64,000 nt of DNA from assembly GCF_000190595.1 (NCBI RefSeq), contig NC_015167.1, positions 3,518,501 through 3,582,500 of the forward strand, in the 5' to 3' direction. The notes under the pieces were generated by a model. That model had not been told where the DNA came from and did no database searches. It saw nothing but the letters and a program-made list of their open reading frames with translations. Of this stretch, positions 36,921 through 47,698 are shown one piece after another. A program made the position numbers and the translations under genes. The stretch is from Cellulophaga lytica DSM 7489 (lineage in GTDB: Bacteria; Bacteroidota; Bacteroidia; Flavobacteriales; Flavobacteriaceae). The stretch's first letter is position 1. Each line of letters starts with the position of its first letter.

Positions 36921-39659
36921 TTACTGTTTATAAAACTGTTTACTTTCTGTTCCTGGTATAGAAATAATATACATTCCAGTTTTTAAATTATCTAAAATAA
37001 TAACTGCTTCTTCTGCTGTTGCATTCATCTCTTTTACAACAACACCATTCATATTCCTAACTACAAGCTTGTCTCCTTCTTTTACTCCTGCTACTTTTAT
37101 TAATTCACTTGCAGGATTAGGATATACTGTTAAAACAGCTTCACTGCTTCTTAAACTAGCTGTTGTTGGTACTATTTTCCATTTTTGGTTGCCATTTCTT
37201 TTTTCATAAGTATAAGTTATTGCATTGGTATTAAGTGTTCCGTTATTACGGTCTAAACCTTGTGTTTGGCAGTGGTTAGGCAATAAGCCGTATACATTAG
37301 TTCCGTTTTCTATAACTTTCCATTGTTGGTGTTTGCCAGCAGCACTTGTATAAGTTGCTACTTGAATTCCGTTTTCACATTTAGCATAAGGCACTTCTAA
37401 AAATCTATTGTTTGCTTTGTTTTTTATAGTATATACATTATCACCTAAATGCGTAAAAATCCATTTTTGATCATCATAATTACCCGGATTTACCATTTTA
37501 GCGTTAAATGTCTCTAAGGCTCTAGACAATAATCTTTGGTTAGAAGTTACAGACTCTATAGTATACATTCCATTATCTATTAACTGAGAGGTTACTGGCG
37601 AACCTGCATCTGCTTTTCCTTTTAACAATACAATAGCAGAATAAGGAGCTACAGTTATATTTCCTGTGTAATTATTATGCTTTGCATCTACATAATCTGT
37701 AGATCCTAAACTTACAGATTTTGCCACACCTGTTGTATTTACTACAAATTTTATAAAAGTATTTGGATTTGCTGTTGCTGCTAAAGTAACCGGAGCACCC
37801 TTCCCTTTTTTCTCGTAATTAGGATATTTTGATTTAAATTCATTTAAGTTATACTCTGTATTTTGTCTGCCAGCTCTTATACTAATTTGTTTACTTCCAT
37901 TAAAGGGCATACAATAATAATTACTATTTACATCTCCTAAAAAAGTATTAAAACCAGCATCTGTAATTTGGTTGGTATACCTTGCAGAAAACTGGTTTGG
38001 TTTTTTACAAAACAAAATATTATTAGTAACTGTATTATTTGTTGATTTTGCTACACTACCACCAGCACCAAAACTATTATTATAGGTAGATAGTACTAAC
38101 CCATTATCACAATTATAAACCGTATTGTCTTTAATTGTATTTTTACTAGACAGGTTTGCCATTAAACCCCAGCCTACAATGTTATATACCGTATTTTCAT
38201 AAATTAACTGGTTTTGAGAGTCATTATCTATGTAAATACCAGCTGTTTTAACACCTCTTCCGGCAGGTATACCTCTAATGGCACCAGGAGAATCATGTAC
38301 CATATTGTTATAAATACTGTTATTTCCGTTTTTATTACCTACAGAATATATACCACCACCATCATCTTTGGTATAGCAATAATTACTAATATTGTTATAC
38401 CTAATTTTTAAGTTACCACCACCAAAATTTAATGCATGATAGCCTATATCTTTAATTGTATTTTTTTCTATAATGTTAGTAGAAGATCCAGATTTACTAA
38501 TAAACCTAACTCCTGTGTACCCAATAAAACCTGGCGCACCCATACCAGTACGCATACCTATATTTTGCACCTTATTATTTGTAAAAGTTAGTCCATTTAT
38601 ACCCTCCCAACGTATAGCAACGTTATTACTTTCTTCAAAAACAGTATTTGTTACTTTTATATTGCTTAAGGTAAAACCTAAAGACAAGTAATTATTTCCA
38701 TTGTAAAAATTACAGTTTGTAATAGTTAAGTTAGAAGCACCGCTAATAGCTAGAGTCTGACTTAAACCTCCTTCTACTCTTAAATCCTGAATTTTAATAT
38801 AATTGGTATTATTTAAAGCCAATGCCTCATCCCCTGCTGGTATTTCTACATTTAAATTGTTAGGGTTGCTATTGCTATACAAATACAAAACACCAGCGTT
38901 TGTATCATGTGCCCACTCACCATTTTGGTCTAGTGTATTAACGTGATTCTGAAAAAAGTATCCAAAATTGTTTTCGATATTGTTTTCAAAACCTGCACTA
39001 GGGTCTGATAAACTAAAATTTACCGTTGTACCTCCATGAGATGTCACAGTTTCTACCTTAACATTGTCATCTGTAGTTCTAATGGTAATTTCACCTCCTT
39101 TAAACCTGTTTGACGCATACGGTAAACTTGATGCTTCTGAAATAGATTTATTATTTCCTGCGTGAGATTTTATTGTTCTGTAACCACCATTTGCAGCACT
39201 AATATTAGGCTCTCTACCTATTTGTTGTGCTTGGTTGTTTAAAAATAATGATGGTATTCTGCCATTATTAACCTTGGCTAAATTTGTTTTCCAAATGTTG
39301 CCATTATGGCGTGTCCAGTTATTTATTTTTTTTGCTGCCCTAAGTATTGGTTTATTACCAGAACCATATGCTTTTAAAACTATTGCTTTACCAGACGAGC
39401 CTTTTTTACCCTTTAAATCTAAAGAGCCATAAAACACATCTCCTTTATTAAAATTAATAACATCACCAGCATTAATTTTGCTTTTTTGACTGTTTACTTT
39501 ATTTATAGTTTTCCAGGGCGTAGCGGCAGATGTACCGTTATTAGAGTCGTTACCAGAGGCACTTACATAGTAGTTTTTTTGTGCAAATACAGTTGTACTG
39601 CATAATACTAAAAACATACCTAATAAATAGGTTTTTAATTGTTGTTTAATTAATATCAT
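36921..39659 (-). CDS. T9SS-exported right-handed parallel beta-helix protein with ricin-type lectin domain
   Basis: A 912 aa protein with a signal peptide (YLLGMFLVLCSTTVFAQ). Residues ~28-590 form a right-handed parallel beta-helix, opening with YYVSASGNDSNNGTSAATPW and continuing with many N-x-I/V-x-N-N turns (NIIEKNTIKDIGYHALNFGG, NSIYNNMVHDSPGAIRG). This fold is shared by polysaccharide lyases and some hydrolases. Residues ~665-805 resemble a ricin-type lectin (QKW, QQWKV repeats). Residues ~830-912 are a type A T9SS sorting domain (LTVYPNPASELIKV). It is predicted to cleave or bind a polysaccharide at the cell surface; substrate unknown. It lies downstream of a glycoside-hydrolase-like gene with a terminator between them. 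Confidence 0.85.
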   Translation of the reverse strand: MILIKQQLKTYLLGMFLVLCSTTVFAQKNYYVSASGNDSNNGTSAATPWKTINKVNSQKSKINAGDVINFNKGDVFYGSLDLKGKKGSSGKAIVLKAYGSGNKPILRAAKKINNWTRHNGNIWKTNLAKVNNGRIPSLFLNNQAQQIGREPNISAANGGYRTIKSHAGNNKSISEASSLPYASNRFKGGEITIRTTDDNVKVETVTSHGGTTVNFSLSDPSAGFENNIENNFGYFFQNHVNTLDQNGEWAHDTNAGVLYLYSNSNPNNLNVEIPAGDEALALNNTNYIKIQDLRVEGGLSQTLAISGASNLTITNCNFYNGNNYLSLGFTLSNIKVTNTVFEESNNVAIRWEGINGLTFTNNKVQNIGMRTGMGAPGFIGYTGVRFISKSGSSTNIIEKNTIKDIGYHALNFGGGNLKIRYNNISNYCYTKDDGGGIYSVGNKNGNNSIYNNMVHDSPGAIRGIPAGRGVKTAGIYIDNDSQNQLIYENTVYNIVGWGLMANLSSKNTIKDNTVYNCDNGLVLSTYNNSFGAGGSVAKSTNNTVTNNILFCKKPNQFSARYTNQITDAGFNTFLGDVNSNYYCMPFNGSKQISIRAGRQNTEYNLNEFKSKYPNYEKKGKGAPVTLAATANPNTFIKFVVNTTGVAKSVSLGSTDYVDAKHNNYTGNITVAPYSAIVLLKGKADAGSPVTSQLIDNGMYTIESVTSNQRLLSRALETFNAKMVNPGNYDDQKWIFTHLGDNVYTIKNKANNRFLEVPYAKCENGIQVATYTSAAGKHQQWKVIENGTNVYGLLPNHCQTQGLDRNNGTLNTNAITYTYEKRNGNQKWKIVPTTASLRSSEAVLTVYPNPASELIKVAGVKEGDKLVVRNMNGVVVKEMNATAEEAVIILDNLKTGMYIISIPGTESKQFYKQ

Positions 39660-39672
39660 AGTTTATAATGTT

Positions 39673-39704
39673 AAAAAAACCGCTTAACTATTTAAGTTAA
39701 GCGG
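39673..39704 (-). terminator. Strong hairpin terminator between the two carbohydrate-active genes
   Basis: On the minus strand a perfect 10-bp stem (arms 39695-39704 and 39680-39689, 5-nt loop) is followed by seven T. It should stop most transcripts from the 43320 gene before the beta-helix gene, whose ATG lies 14 bases further on. Confidence 0.85.
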
Positions 39705-39717
39705 CTTTTGGTTGTTG

Positions 39718-42700
39718 TTATTTTTTTATAAAATGAATACCCTTTTCTCCTTCTACACCAATAATATATTTACCAGCTTTTAAACCAGATACAATTAGTG
39801 TTTCTGAATCATTTGTTGCTCTTTTTTTAAGAATTACATTCCCTGAAAAATCATACAAAATAATTTGCTTACCTACACTAACACCAGATACTGTTACGTA
39901 TTCTTGTGCTGGATTAGGAAAAACAACAACTTTACTTTCATTGATTTTTAAAGCCACACTTGCGCTTTCAGAATTAGAACAACCCTCTAAAACTTCTTCT
40001 GATCCAGATCCTACAGGTTTAGTGTAAGTCTTAGAAAGTACAAACTTATCCATCTCAAATCCATCCTCTCTCATTGAAAAAGAAATTGTATGCACTCCTG
40101 CTGTTGGTACATCAATAAAGATTTTTTGCGCTTCGCCACAATGATTTGCATTTGTACGTTGCTTACTCTCCCAAGTCCATTGTTGTTTACCAGTACACCA
40201 TTGCATTTTTTGCCCAGAAGCTGGCCAAGTTCCATTAATACCAACGTGTACACCGTTATCTTCAGATCCTGTAGAATGTGCTCTTACCCAAACAAAATAT
40301 TTTCCTGGACTAGTAAACTTAACTTTATAATTTACTATTGCTATTTTTCCTGGTTCATTAGAAAAATTTTGAGCATTAAGAGGGTCGCTATGAGTTACTC
40401 TTGTATCTGGTAAAATTTCTAAATACCCATTGCCACTTGCTTCGCTATAGTGATTTGAATCTGGATCTGGAGTTGGAGTACCTGTTGTGGTTTCATTAAA
40501 AGTATACCATTTTCTATCGTCATCTTTAGATTGACTGAAAAAATGTTCTGCTTCTACAGCTACTACTCCATTTTTTTCTACAGCAATACAATCATTACCA
40601 GGTTCTACTGTAGTAACATCTTCTTCAAAAATTAGTTTGTTTACATTAAATAAATAACCAGAATCACCTGTAAAGTTCAATTGAAGTGTTTGCTCCCCCG
40701 CTTCTAAATTAACAGTTGCAGTTACCGTTTTCCAAGTTTGCCAACCTCCAGTATTTACTACAGTAAGCTCACCAATATTAGTACCATCTGCATCAATTTT
40801 AATTGTACCTCCTGTTGTATTTGTTGCTACTTTTGCCTGTATTTTGTAAGTACCTGCTTGCGCTACATTTACTTTATAATTGGTATAATCTCCATCTTCT
40901 ATATAGCCTATGTTTTTTCCTCCACCAACATCAGATGTGTTTTCTACTTGTGTACCCAATTGATCTGTAAAGTCTTCTGCTTCTATAGTTCCAGGCAATA
41001 AAATATTGTTATTTACTGCTCCGTTAGCTTCATCGCATTCAACCTCTAAAATTAATTTAGGAGATGTAGCCCCTTCTTTAGATGAAAAAGACACATCATT
41101 ACCCGCAGTTTGCTTTAGTATTAAAGTAATGGTTTCCCCAGGTGTTACATCAGTTAAGTTCCAATCATAAATACTACCTACACTATAAGTAGTGTTTAAT
41201 TGCCCTAATTTTGTGCCTTCTGCAGGTTTGTTTGTGTTAGACAAATTAGCCTCTGTCCAGTTAGTAGAGTTTCCTTTAAAAACCTCTATTAAACCATTGC
41301 CAGAATCACTAGAAACTGTAAGTTGTAACTTTACACTTGTAACTGTTTTAGAGGTTGTAGGTACTGTAAACTTTAGGTAAGCTAGTCTTCTACCACTTTC
41401 TACTCTTAATTCTGCGTTGTTAAACCTAGTTGTTCCTTGCAAATAAGCATCGTTTGTTAAGGTAGATGTTAATACATTATCACAAACAGTATTGCCATCA
41501 TCATTTTTGCTTGTAATTAACGCAACCCAGTCATTAGTATCTGGTGCTACCAAATTATTACCTAAGGTTGTTTTTGCTGATAAATTACCTCCTGCTCTAG
41601 GGTTAAACCACTGTACATTATACTTGTTATTACCACTTGGCAAACTTAAAGATGTACTACCGCCATTGGGTCTGTAAATAGCATATATTTTACCTTCTTT
41701 AGTAAATACATAGTCATTATTATCTGCCGTAACATTATCTGCAGAAATCATTTCTGTTAAGTATGGCTGTAAATGTGTATTAAAAAAAGAGAGCGCATAA
41801 CTACCTTCTTTATACTTAGCGCCTCTTTTTCTATGATCTTGGCCATTAAGGTCACCATCATTACTAGTATAACCACTGTAATATTCTACACCAGCACCAC
41901 CAGCTAAAAAAGTTGCCCAAAGTACTTTTTCTCTAACTTGTTTGTCCGAGACCATTATACCTTGTGATGCAGTACCTTGCTCATCATTTGCTACCACCCA
42001 TTTTTTACCTGTATTTCTTGAGTTTATTACCCATCTACGTATATCTTTATGTACATTATTTTGACTTGTTTGTACAGACACACCTGTTAAGTTAGACTTG
42101 TTACCTATTAATGGGTTATACCTTTGGTCTTGCTGACCTGGGTATGTATGTAAAACAATATGGTTGTTATATGCATCTAAATTTTTAATATAATTTATAG
42201 TAGATTTTACCACTTCATCTTTAATGGTAGATTCTTCAGATAGGTTCCAGTTTAATGCTAAATGGTGTGCAAACCTGGCAATTAACTCGCGGTAGTATAA
42301 CTTACGTTCCCTACCAAAAGTATGACCATCCATTTTTTCACAATTTTCTGTTTCCATTGTTTTAAAATGTAAGTACATACCTTTTTTATCTGCATACTCC
42401 ATTACTTTCTCCCATTGGGCAAGTTTAGATACATCAAACCTATCTTTATGTAGCTTATTCCACTGTTCAGATTTGCTTGCGCTAGAGTAATCTGATGATG
42501 ACCCTTTTAATATGTGTGGAAAAACAGCACCATCATCACCACCAGCTGCCCATGTTAAAAAAGAGATTACGTTGGCACCTTGCCCGTGCAAATAGTTTAT
42601 AGATCCTAAAATACCTTTACCTTTACCATTGTTCCAAGTATACGCACTTGCATCTGTAGCATTATAGTCTGTAACATGTGCTTGCCAGGTTTTACTTTTA

Positions 42701-43320
42701 TTACCACCAGCTGTATTGCCCGGTGTACCATCAAAATCTACATAATGGAAACGGTTTTCAGGAGAATCTGCCCCAACTTTTAAAAACCAAGCTCCGTTAG
42801 GGTTATTTGGGTTTGTACCAGTATGCTTAAGATAGTGTTCTCCCACATATTGTAGTCTACCCAAATCTTTATTTCTAAAGTCTCTGCCTGTTTTATTAGA
42901 TTCACTAATGGTAAAACTACCTGTTGTACCATCCATAAAACCACCACTGCTACCGCCACTATTAATTGCAACGTTAGTACCAGATTTAAAAACTGCTGTC
43001 CAGTTCCAAAGTCCTATATCATCTGGCGTAAAATGTACTCTCCATTTATTACCAGAATTACAACCCGTATTTTCTGCGTTACCACAAGCTGCATAGTACC
43101 CAGGTACAGTAAAACTTCTGTTGCTGTTTTTGTGTGTAAAAGTTACGTCTAATCTGTAATCTGAAAAAGGATTAGGATTAGCGGTTTCTGATGTACTTGG
43201 TCCGTTAAAAGTTATTGATAATTTGTGCCATCGTTTTAGCTCTCCTTCTGGAGTTTGAGCACTTAAAAACATACCAAAAAGTATGAATACCGTTAATAGA
43301 TGAGGTTTAAAAAATTTCAT
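39718..43320 (-). CDS. T9SS-exported DUF5060 glycoside-hydrolase-like protein with three carbohydrate-binding modules
   Basis: About 1200 aa from the ATG at 43320; this start is preferred over one 99 bases upstream because it begins a normal signal peptide (MKFFKPHLLTVFILFGMFLSAQ). Residues ~24-110 look like DUF5060 (KRWHKLSITFNGPSTSE ... WRVHFTPDDIGLWNWTAVF). A TIM-barrel-like catalytic region follows to ~530. Residues ~590-740 look like a DNRLRE/CBM96-type module, ~750-880 a CBM6 (LPGTIEAEDF, GYIEDGDYTNYKV), and ~895-1060 another binding module (VVAVEAEHFF). The C-terminus is a T9SS sorting domain (VVFPNPAQEYVTVSG ... KYIIGVEGEKGIHFIKK). It probably degrades an algal or plant polysaccharide outside the cell; substrate and GH family are not determined. 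Confidence 0.85.
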   Translation of the reverse strand: MKFFKPHLLTVFILFGMFLSAQTPEGELKRWHKLSITFNGPSTSETANPNPFSDYRLDVTFTHKNSNRSFTVPGYYAACGNAENTGCNSGNKWRVHFTPDDIGLWNWTAVFKSGTNVAINSGGSSGGFMDGTTGSFTISESNKTGRDFRNKDLGRLQYVGEHYLKHTGTNPNNPNGAWFLKVGADSPENRFHYVDFDGTPGNTAGGNKSKTWQAHVTDYNATDASAYTWNNGKGKGILGSINYLHGQGANVISFLTWAAGGDDGAVFPHILKGSSSDYSSASKSEQWNKLHKDRFDVSKLAQWEKVMEYADKKGMYLHFKTMETENCEKMDGHTFGRERKLYYRELIARFAHHLALNWNLSEESTIKDEVVKSTINYIKNLDAYNNHIVLHTYPGQQDQRYNPLIGNKSNLTGVSVQTSQNNVHKDIRRWVINSRNTGKKWVVANDEQGTASQGIMVSDKQVREKVLWATFLAGGAGVEYYSGYTSNDGDLNGQDHRKRGAKYKEGSYALSFFNTHLQPYLTEMISADNVTADNNDYVFTKEGKIYAIYRPNGGSTSLSLPSGNNKYNVQWFNPRAGGNLSAKTTLGNNLVAPDTNDWVALITSKNDDGNTVCDNVLTSTLTNDAYLQGTTRFNNAELRVESGRRLAYLKFTVPTTSKTVTSVKLQLTVSSDSGNGLIEVFKGNSTNWTEANLSNTNKPAEGTKLGQLNTTYSVGSIYDWNLTDVTPGETITLILKQTAGNDVSFSSKEGATSPKLILEVECDEANGAVNNNILLPGTIEAEDFTDQLGTQVENTSDVGGGKNIGYIEDGDYTNYKVNVAQAGTYKIQAKVATNTTGGTIKIDADGTNIGELTVVNTGGWQTWKTVTATVNLEAGEQTLQLNFTGDSGYLFNVNKLIFEEDVTTVEPGNDCIAVEKNGVVAVEAEHFFSQSKDDDRKWYTFNETTTGTPTPDPDSNHYSEASGNGYLEILPDTRVTHSDPLNAQNFSNEPGKIAIVNYKVKFTSPGKYFVWVRAHSTGSEDNGVHVGINGTWPASGQKMQWCTGKQQWTWESKQRTNANHCGEAQKIFIDVPTAGVHTISFSMREDGFEMDKFVLSKTYTKPVGSGSEEVLEGCSNSESASVALKINESKVVVFPNPAQEYVTVSGVSVGKQIILYDFSGNVILKKRATNDSETLIVSGLKAGKYIIGVEGEKGIHFIKK

Positions 43321-44289
43321 AGTAGTAAAATTTAAATTAAGAATTAAACAATTAGTAACAAACGACTTATGACTGTAAAAAAAGTTTAAGACTTTGTTTT
43401 TTACATTACTAAAAGACATATAAATAATAGCTTAGCTATGGCTTAAGTGTACAAACAACTATGCATAAGAAATTATTTAAGGCCTATGTAGTTTTGTTAA
43501 AAAACTGAACAGTAGAGTCACAAGATTCATTATTTTTTTATGTATCAACAAAAAGAATATTAAGTTAAAACATAGGTTATCCGTTATGTAGCTAATAGTA
43601 TTAGCCCATTTTGCGCATTTAGCCTTATGAACAGACTAAATAGATACGCCCTATATTTTACCAAACAGTACTTTTTTAACTAGTACTAAAAGATGAAAAA
43701 TGATAAAATGTTAAATAATGAGTGATTAAAGAATAATAAGCCCAAAGCTCGTTTTTAGCAATGTAGTAGAACTTAAGTACAATTGTTTTCATTTTGTAAA
43801 TAATTAAGTTGATAAAAAAATTCTTTGGGGATACAGCAAAGGTAAGTTATTTCTTACTTAATAATAAAAAATAATTCATATAAATAAAAAAAATTAACAA
43901 TAATTCAGAATTATAGAAATACAGTAGCTTAATAAATAATTAAATTGGGATTTAACCACTAATTTAACAAGAATTAACTTCTTTTTTACGTGTGCTTTTA
44001 GAGCTTAAAACAGTGTGCTAAAATTAACTTTAAAATTAACAATTGTACATTAAATAGTTAATTTACAAAACATTAACATTTTTAAGTCATAACTTTTAAT
44101 GTACTGTAAGCTACCATCTATACAATAAATACTACTAATTACCATTAAATCTCTGCTTTTTATACTATTATAACAAAGTTTACAGTTTTCTGTACTTAAT
44201 AAATCTTATTATAATTAGAAGTATTTTCGTAAATTCATGAGTACCATTTACCTTAGTTACATACTAACCCCTTTTTTTAACCTTACTTT
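43321..44289. other. Long AT-rich intergenic region
   Basis: About 970 bases between divergent genes. No coding frame, tRNA or strong hairpin was seen. A possible -7 element TACCTTTG on the minus strand lies at 43837-43844, which would give a long leader for the glycoside-hydrolase gene. An AACCCC string at 44266-44271 precedes the kinase gene. Confidence 0.5.
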
Positions 44290-45849
44290 ATGGGAAAAAA
44301 ACTAATTATAGTTTCCGTAATATTATTCTTACTAATAACAGTAATTATATGGAATGTTTCATATAATCAAGTACAAACGTACACTAATAACATAATATTA
44401 GTAGAAAACATAAAATCTAACAATAAACTAGTAGAAACAGAGTCTAAATTAAATGAGCTCTATAGTATTAGTAAAAAAAATGTGCTTTATATAAGTAAAC
44501 TAATACAGTTAGATTTAAAAAGTAATACTTCTGCTGTAGAAATAGAAAAAAAGCTAAAAACTTTTATAGATATAGATCCCAATTACTTTCAGGCAAGGCT
44601 AATAAATAAAGAAGGTATAGAGGTTATACGCGTAGATATAGATTCTTTAGCTTCTTCTAATAAATACCAAGACAAGTCTAATAGGTATTATTTTAAAGAA
44701 TCTATTAAAGCTAAAAAAAATGAAGTATACATTTCTCATTTAGATCTTAATATAGAGAAACAAAAGATAGAAAAACCTTACAGACCAACAATTCGCTTTT
44801 TTACTCCTGTATATGTAGATAATAAATTACAAGGAATTGTTGGGTTAAACTTAAATGCTAAAAATTGGTTTAAAAATTTAGACACTTACAACTTAACATT
44901 ACTAAACTCTAAAGGAGAAGTTTTTTATGGTGACCATAACAATTTATACAAGCCCTCTAAGGTAGACTTAACAACAAAAGACGCTAAAGGAAACAATATA
45001 TATATGTCTAAAACTGTAAGTTTAGAGGGCAACCACCCTTGGACTATATATACCAGTACTAAATTAGAAGATACAGAAAAAAACTTGGCTAGATTTAAAT
45101 TTGAAACCTATAAAAATGCAGGCTTACTAAATTTAGGATTACTCATTTTTTTAATTATTGTATATTCTTTATATATTAAGAATGAAAATATATCTAACCT
45201 TAACCAAACTGTAGAAAACAGATTATCTGAAAGAGATACACTACTTAAAGAAATACACCACAGAGTTAAAAACAACTTACAAGTAATTACAAGCCTACTA
45301 AGTTTACAGTCTAGCTTTATTAAAGACGAAGAAACAAAAGCTCTTTTTAGGTACAGCCAGTATAGAATAAACTCTATGGCCATAATTCATGAAATGCTTT
45401 ACAGGTCTAATGACTTAAGCAGAATTAATTATGGAGAGTATATGGAGCAATTAGCAAATACTATGCTAATATCTATGAAAGGTAATGATACTAACATTAA
45501 ACTAGATATTAAAGCTACAGATTTGTATTTAAACTTAGACACCTCTGTACCATTGGGTTTAATGATTAACGAGATAATTACAAACTCCTTAAAGTATGGT
45601 TTTAAAGATGAAGAAGGAGGAACTTTAAGCATTGAGATTAAAAAATTAGTGTATCCTAATTTTTTATTACTAATAGGAGATAACGGAATAGGATTTCCTA
45701 AAAGCATCAATTTTAGAAACACTAAATCACTAGGATTAAAATTGATACACAAACTAGCCCTACAACTTAGAGGTAATATTGAAAAAGATAACTCTAAGAA
45801 AGGAACAAATTACATCATCACATTTCAAGAAATTGAACAAACATCATAA
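44290..45849 (+). CDS. Membrane sensor histidine kinase (HisKA_2 type)
   Basis: A 519 aa kinase. TM1 spans residues ~5-25, an extracytoplasmic Cache-like sensor ~30-270 (contains FFTPVYVDNKLQGIVGLNL), and TM2 ~278-297. The dimerisation domain has the HisKA_2 motif EIHHRVKNNLQV with the phosphoacceptor among His323-His324. The ATPase domain shows an N box (MINEIITNSLKYGF), DNGIGFP and SLGLKLI. It should autophosphorylate and pass phosphate to the receiver encoded four bases downstream. The signal is unknown. HisKA_2 kinases often work with stand-alone receivers, which fits here. Confidence 0.92.
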   Translation: MGKKLIIVSVILFLLITVIIWNVSYNQVQTYTNNIILVENIKSNNKLVETESKLNELYSISKKNVLYISKLIQLDLKSNTSAVEIEKKLKTFIDIDPNYFQARLINKEGIEVIRVDIDSLASSNKYQDKSNRYYFKESIKAKKNEVYISHLDLNIEKQKIEKPYRPTIRFFTPVYVDNKLQGIVGLNLNAKNWFKNLDTYNLTLLNSKGEVFYGDHNNLYKPSKVDLTTKDAKGNNIYMSKTVSLEGNHPWTIYTSTKLEDTEKNLARFKFETYKNAGLLNLGLLIFLIIVYSLYIKNENISNLNQTVENRLSERDTLLKEIHHRVKNNLQVITSLLSLQSSFIKDEETKALFRYSQYRINSMAIIHEMLYRSNDLSRINYGEYMEQLANTMLISMKGNDTNIKLDIKATDLYLNLDTSVPLGLMINEIITNSLKYGFKDEEGGTLSIEIKKLVYPNFLLLIGDNGIGFPKSINFRNTKSLGLKLIHKLALQLRGNIEKDNSKKGTNYIITFQEIEQTS

Positions 45850-45852
45850 ATT

Positions 45853-46233
45853 ATGGCATTAAAAGTACTCATTGTAGAAGATAATATGATTATACAAATG
45901 TTTATAGAGAGCATAATAGAATCTATAGACGAAAATATTGTAAGAACCGCAAGCAATAGTAACGAAGCTATTTCTGCTTTGCGTTTTTTTTCACCAGACA
46001 TTATATTATTAGATATAGGTTTAAGCGGAGATAAAGATGGTATTGAAGTTGCAGAGATAATAAATAAGGATTATAAGATACCTTTTGTATTTATAACAGG
46101 CAATTCTGATGCTTCTACTATAAAACGTGCAGAAAAAACAAAACCAATGCACATAATTCGTAAACCAATAGATGAAAATCAGCTTAAAGCAGAGTTTGAA
46201 ATTATATGCAGTAAATTGACCGAAAAACCATAG
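45853..46233 (+). CDS. Single-domain response regulator
   Basis: A 126 aa CheY-like receiver: acidic pair Glu9-Asp10, phosphoacceptor Asp54 in IILLDIGLSG, Thr82 in FITGN and Lys104 in RKPID. There is no output domain. It follows the kinase after three bases and is its probable partner. It may relay phosphate to another protein or act by protein contact. Confidence 0.92.
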   Translation: MALKVLIVEDNMIIQMFIESIIESIDENIVRTASNSNEAISALRFFSPDIILLDIGLSGDKDGIEVAEIINKDYKIPFVFITGNSDASTIKRAEKTKPMHIIRKPIDENQLKAEFEIICSKLTEKP

Positions 46234-46371
46234 GAAAGTGCATTTCAACTCAAAAAAGCGTTATTTAATCGATGAAATGACCTTTTTTAGCAAAAACCTA
46301 TGAATATTTACTAGTACAGGTAACGGGTTAATTCTAGATCTTTGATGTAGTGATAATTTAACCCCTATCTT

Positions 46372-47589
46372 ATGAAAAATTTTATAACCCACAAAGCAGC
46401 TATAGTATGTATTTCTACATTCTTCTGCTATTCGTTATCTGCACAAAATACAGTTGCAAGTAACGCTTCTAAAACAACTACTGTTGAAGTAAAAAAGAGA
46501 GTAGACAACTACAAAAAACTTAAAAGTTTAGGTTACACAGACAAAGAAATTTACGAAGATCTAGGTAACGCTAACTTTTTAGTAAAAAAGTATGAAACTG
46601 CCGCTTTTTGGTACAAAAAGCTAAAAGATGTTAGTAAAGACAAAATGCTAAACAAAAGCTACCAAGAGCGTTACCAATTTGCACTAAAAAAAGTTGGTGT
46701 TAGTACAACTAAAGATGCTCACAACACCAATAAAGATTGGATGGCTGCTGTAGCTAATGATTACAAAACTACTAAGCAAAAAAACAATACTACTTATACA
46801 GGTAAGTATGGTGAGTATAGTTTTAACCCAAAAGGAAACTCTTCTTTAGAGACTGTAACACAGCAAAACAATTATTTAGAAGAAATTACAGACAAGCACA
46901 ACGCTTATAAAACACCTGTAGCAGTTACTGCAGATGGTAAAACAGCTTACTTTAGTAAAGGTGTTTATGTAAAGCCAGCAACTGGTATTTTCTCTAAAAA
47001 AGAATTGGTACATAAAATATATAGAGCAGAAAATGTAAACGGACAATGGAAAAACGTTAAAGAAATTGCTTTAGCTCCAAAAAATTACTCTGCAATGCAC
47101 CCAACAGTTTCTGCAGACGGAAAACGTTTATTTTTTGCATCTAATATGCCTGGTACTTTTGGTAAGTTTGATATTTATGTTGCTTCAATTAAAGCAAACG
47201 GTGACTTTGGAGTTGCAAAAAACTTAGGTCAAAAAGTAAACACAGAAAAAAACGATTTATATCCTAAAATTGTAAACGGAAACTCATTATTTTTTGCTTC
47301 AAATGGTCACAAAGGCTACGGAGGATTAGATATTTACATGGTAGAAGTTGGTCAGCGTAAAGTTGGTATTGCTGCAAATTTAGGTAGCAGAATTAATAGT
47401 GATAAAGACGATTTCTCTTTGGATTTACAATCTAAAAACGGAATGGGCTACGTAATGTCTAACCGTGGACAAGGAAATGTAGAAAGAGTAGCATTTACAT
47501 ACACTAACAAAAACAGAGATTTTAACTCTCTAGAAGCTGTTAATGATGAATCTTCTATAAACTATTCAACATCTGTTTTTGAAGATTAA
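46372..47589 (+). CDS. Secreted PD40 (WD40-like) beta-propeller protein
   Basis: A 405 aa protein with a signal peptide (AIVCISTFFCYSLSAQ). Residues ~45-110 resemble a tetratricopeptide-like stretch (NANFLVKKYETAAFWYKKL). From ~170 PD40-type blades follow (VAVTADGKTAYFSKG, HPTVSADGKRLFFASNMPG, GKFDIYVASI, GGLDIYMVEV). This is the layout of the N-terminal part of OmpA/PD40 proteins that accompany PorP/SprF proteins in Bacteroidota, but the OmpA domain is missing. It is probably periplasmic and works with the PorP/SprF-like protein encoded next. Confidence 0.8.
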   Translation: MKNFITHKAAIVCISTFFCYSLSAQNTVASNASKTTTVEVKKRVDNYKKLKSLGYTDKEIYEDLGNANFLVKKYETAAFWYKKLKDVSKDKMLNKSYQERYQFALKKVGVSTTKDAHNTNKDWMAAVANDYKTTKQKNNTTYTGKYGEYSFNPKGNSSLETVTQQNNYLEEITDKHNAYKTPVAVTADGKTAYFSKGVYVKPATGIFSKKELVHKIYRAENVNGQWKNVKEIALAPKNYSAMHPTVSADGKRLFFASNMPGTFGKFDIYVASIKANGDFGVAKNLGQKVNTEKNDLYPKIVNGNSLFFASNGHKGYGGLDIYMVEVGQRKVGIAANLGSRINSDKDDFSLDLQSKNGMGYVMSNRGQGNVERVAFTYTNKNRDFNSLEAVNDESSINYSTSVFED

Positions 47590-47698
47590 GACCCAAGTTA
47601 TATAAACAACTTACCCCCTTAGTTTATATTTCTTTACTGTACTTAGGCAAAAAAGTACTTACATTTTTCACCCCAAAATAACCGTAATTTTTACTACT

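Noticed and set aside
43321-43419. Upstream ATG at 43419 as start of the DUF5060 protein
   Set aside because: The extension is not a signal sequence; the ATG at 43320 gives a normal export signal.
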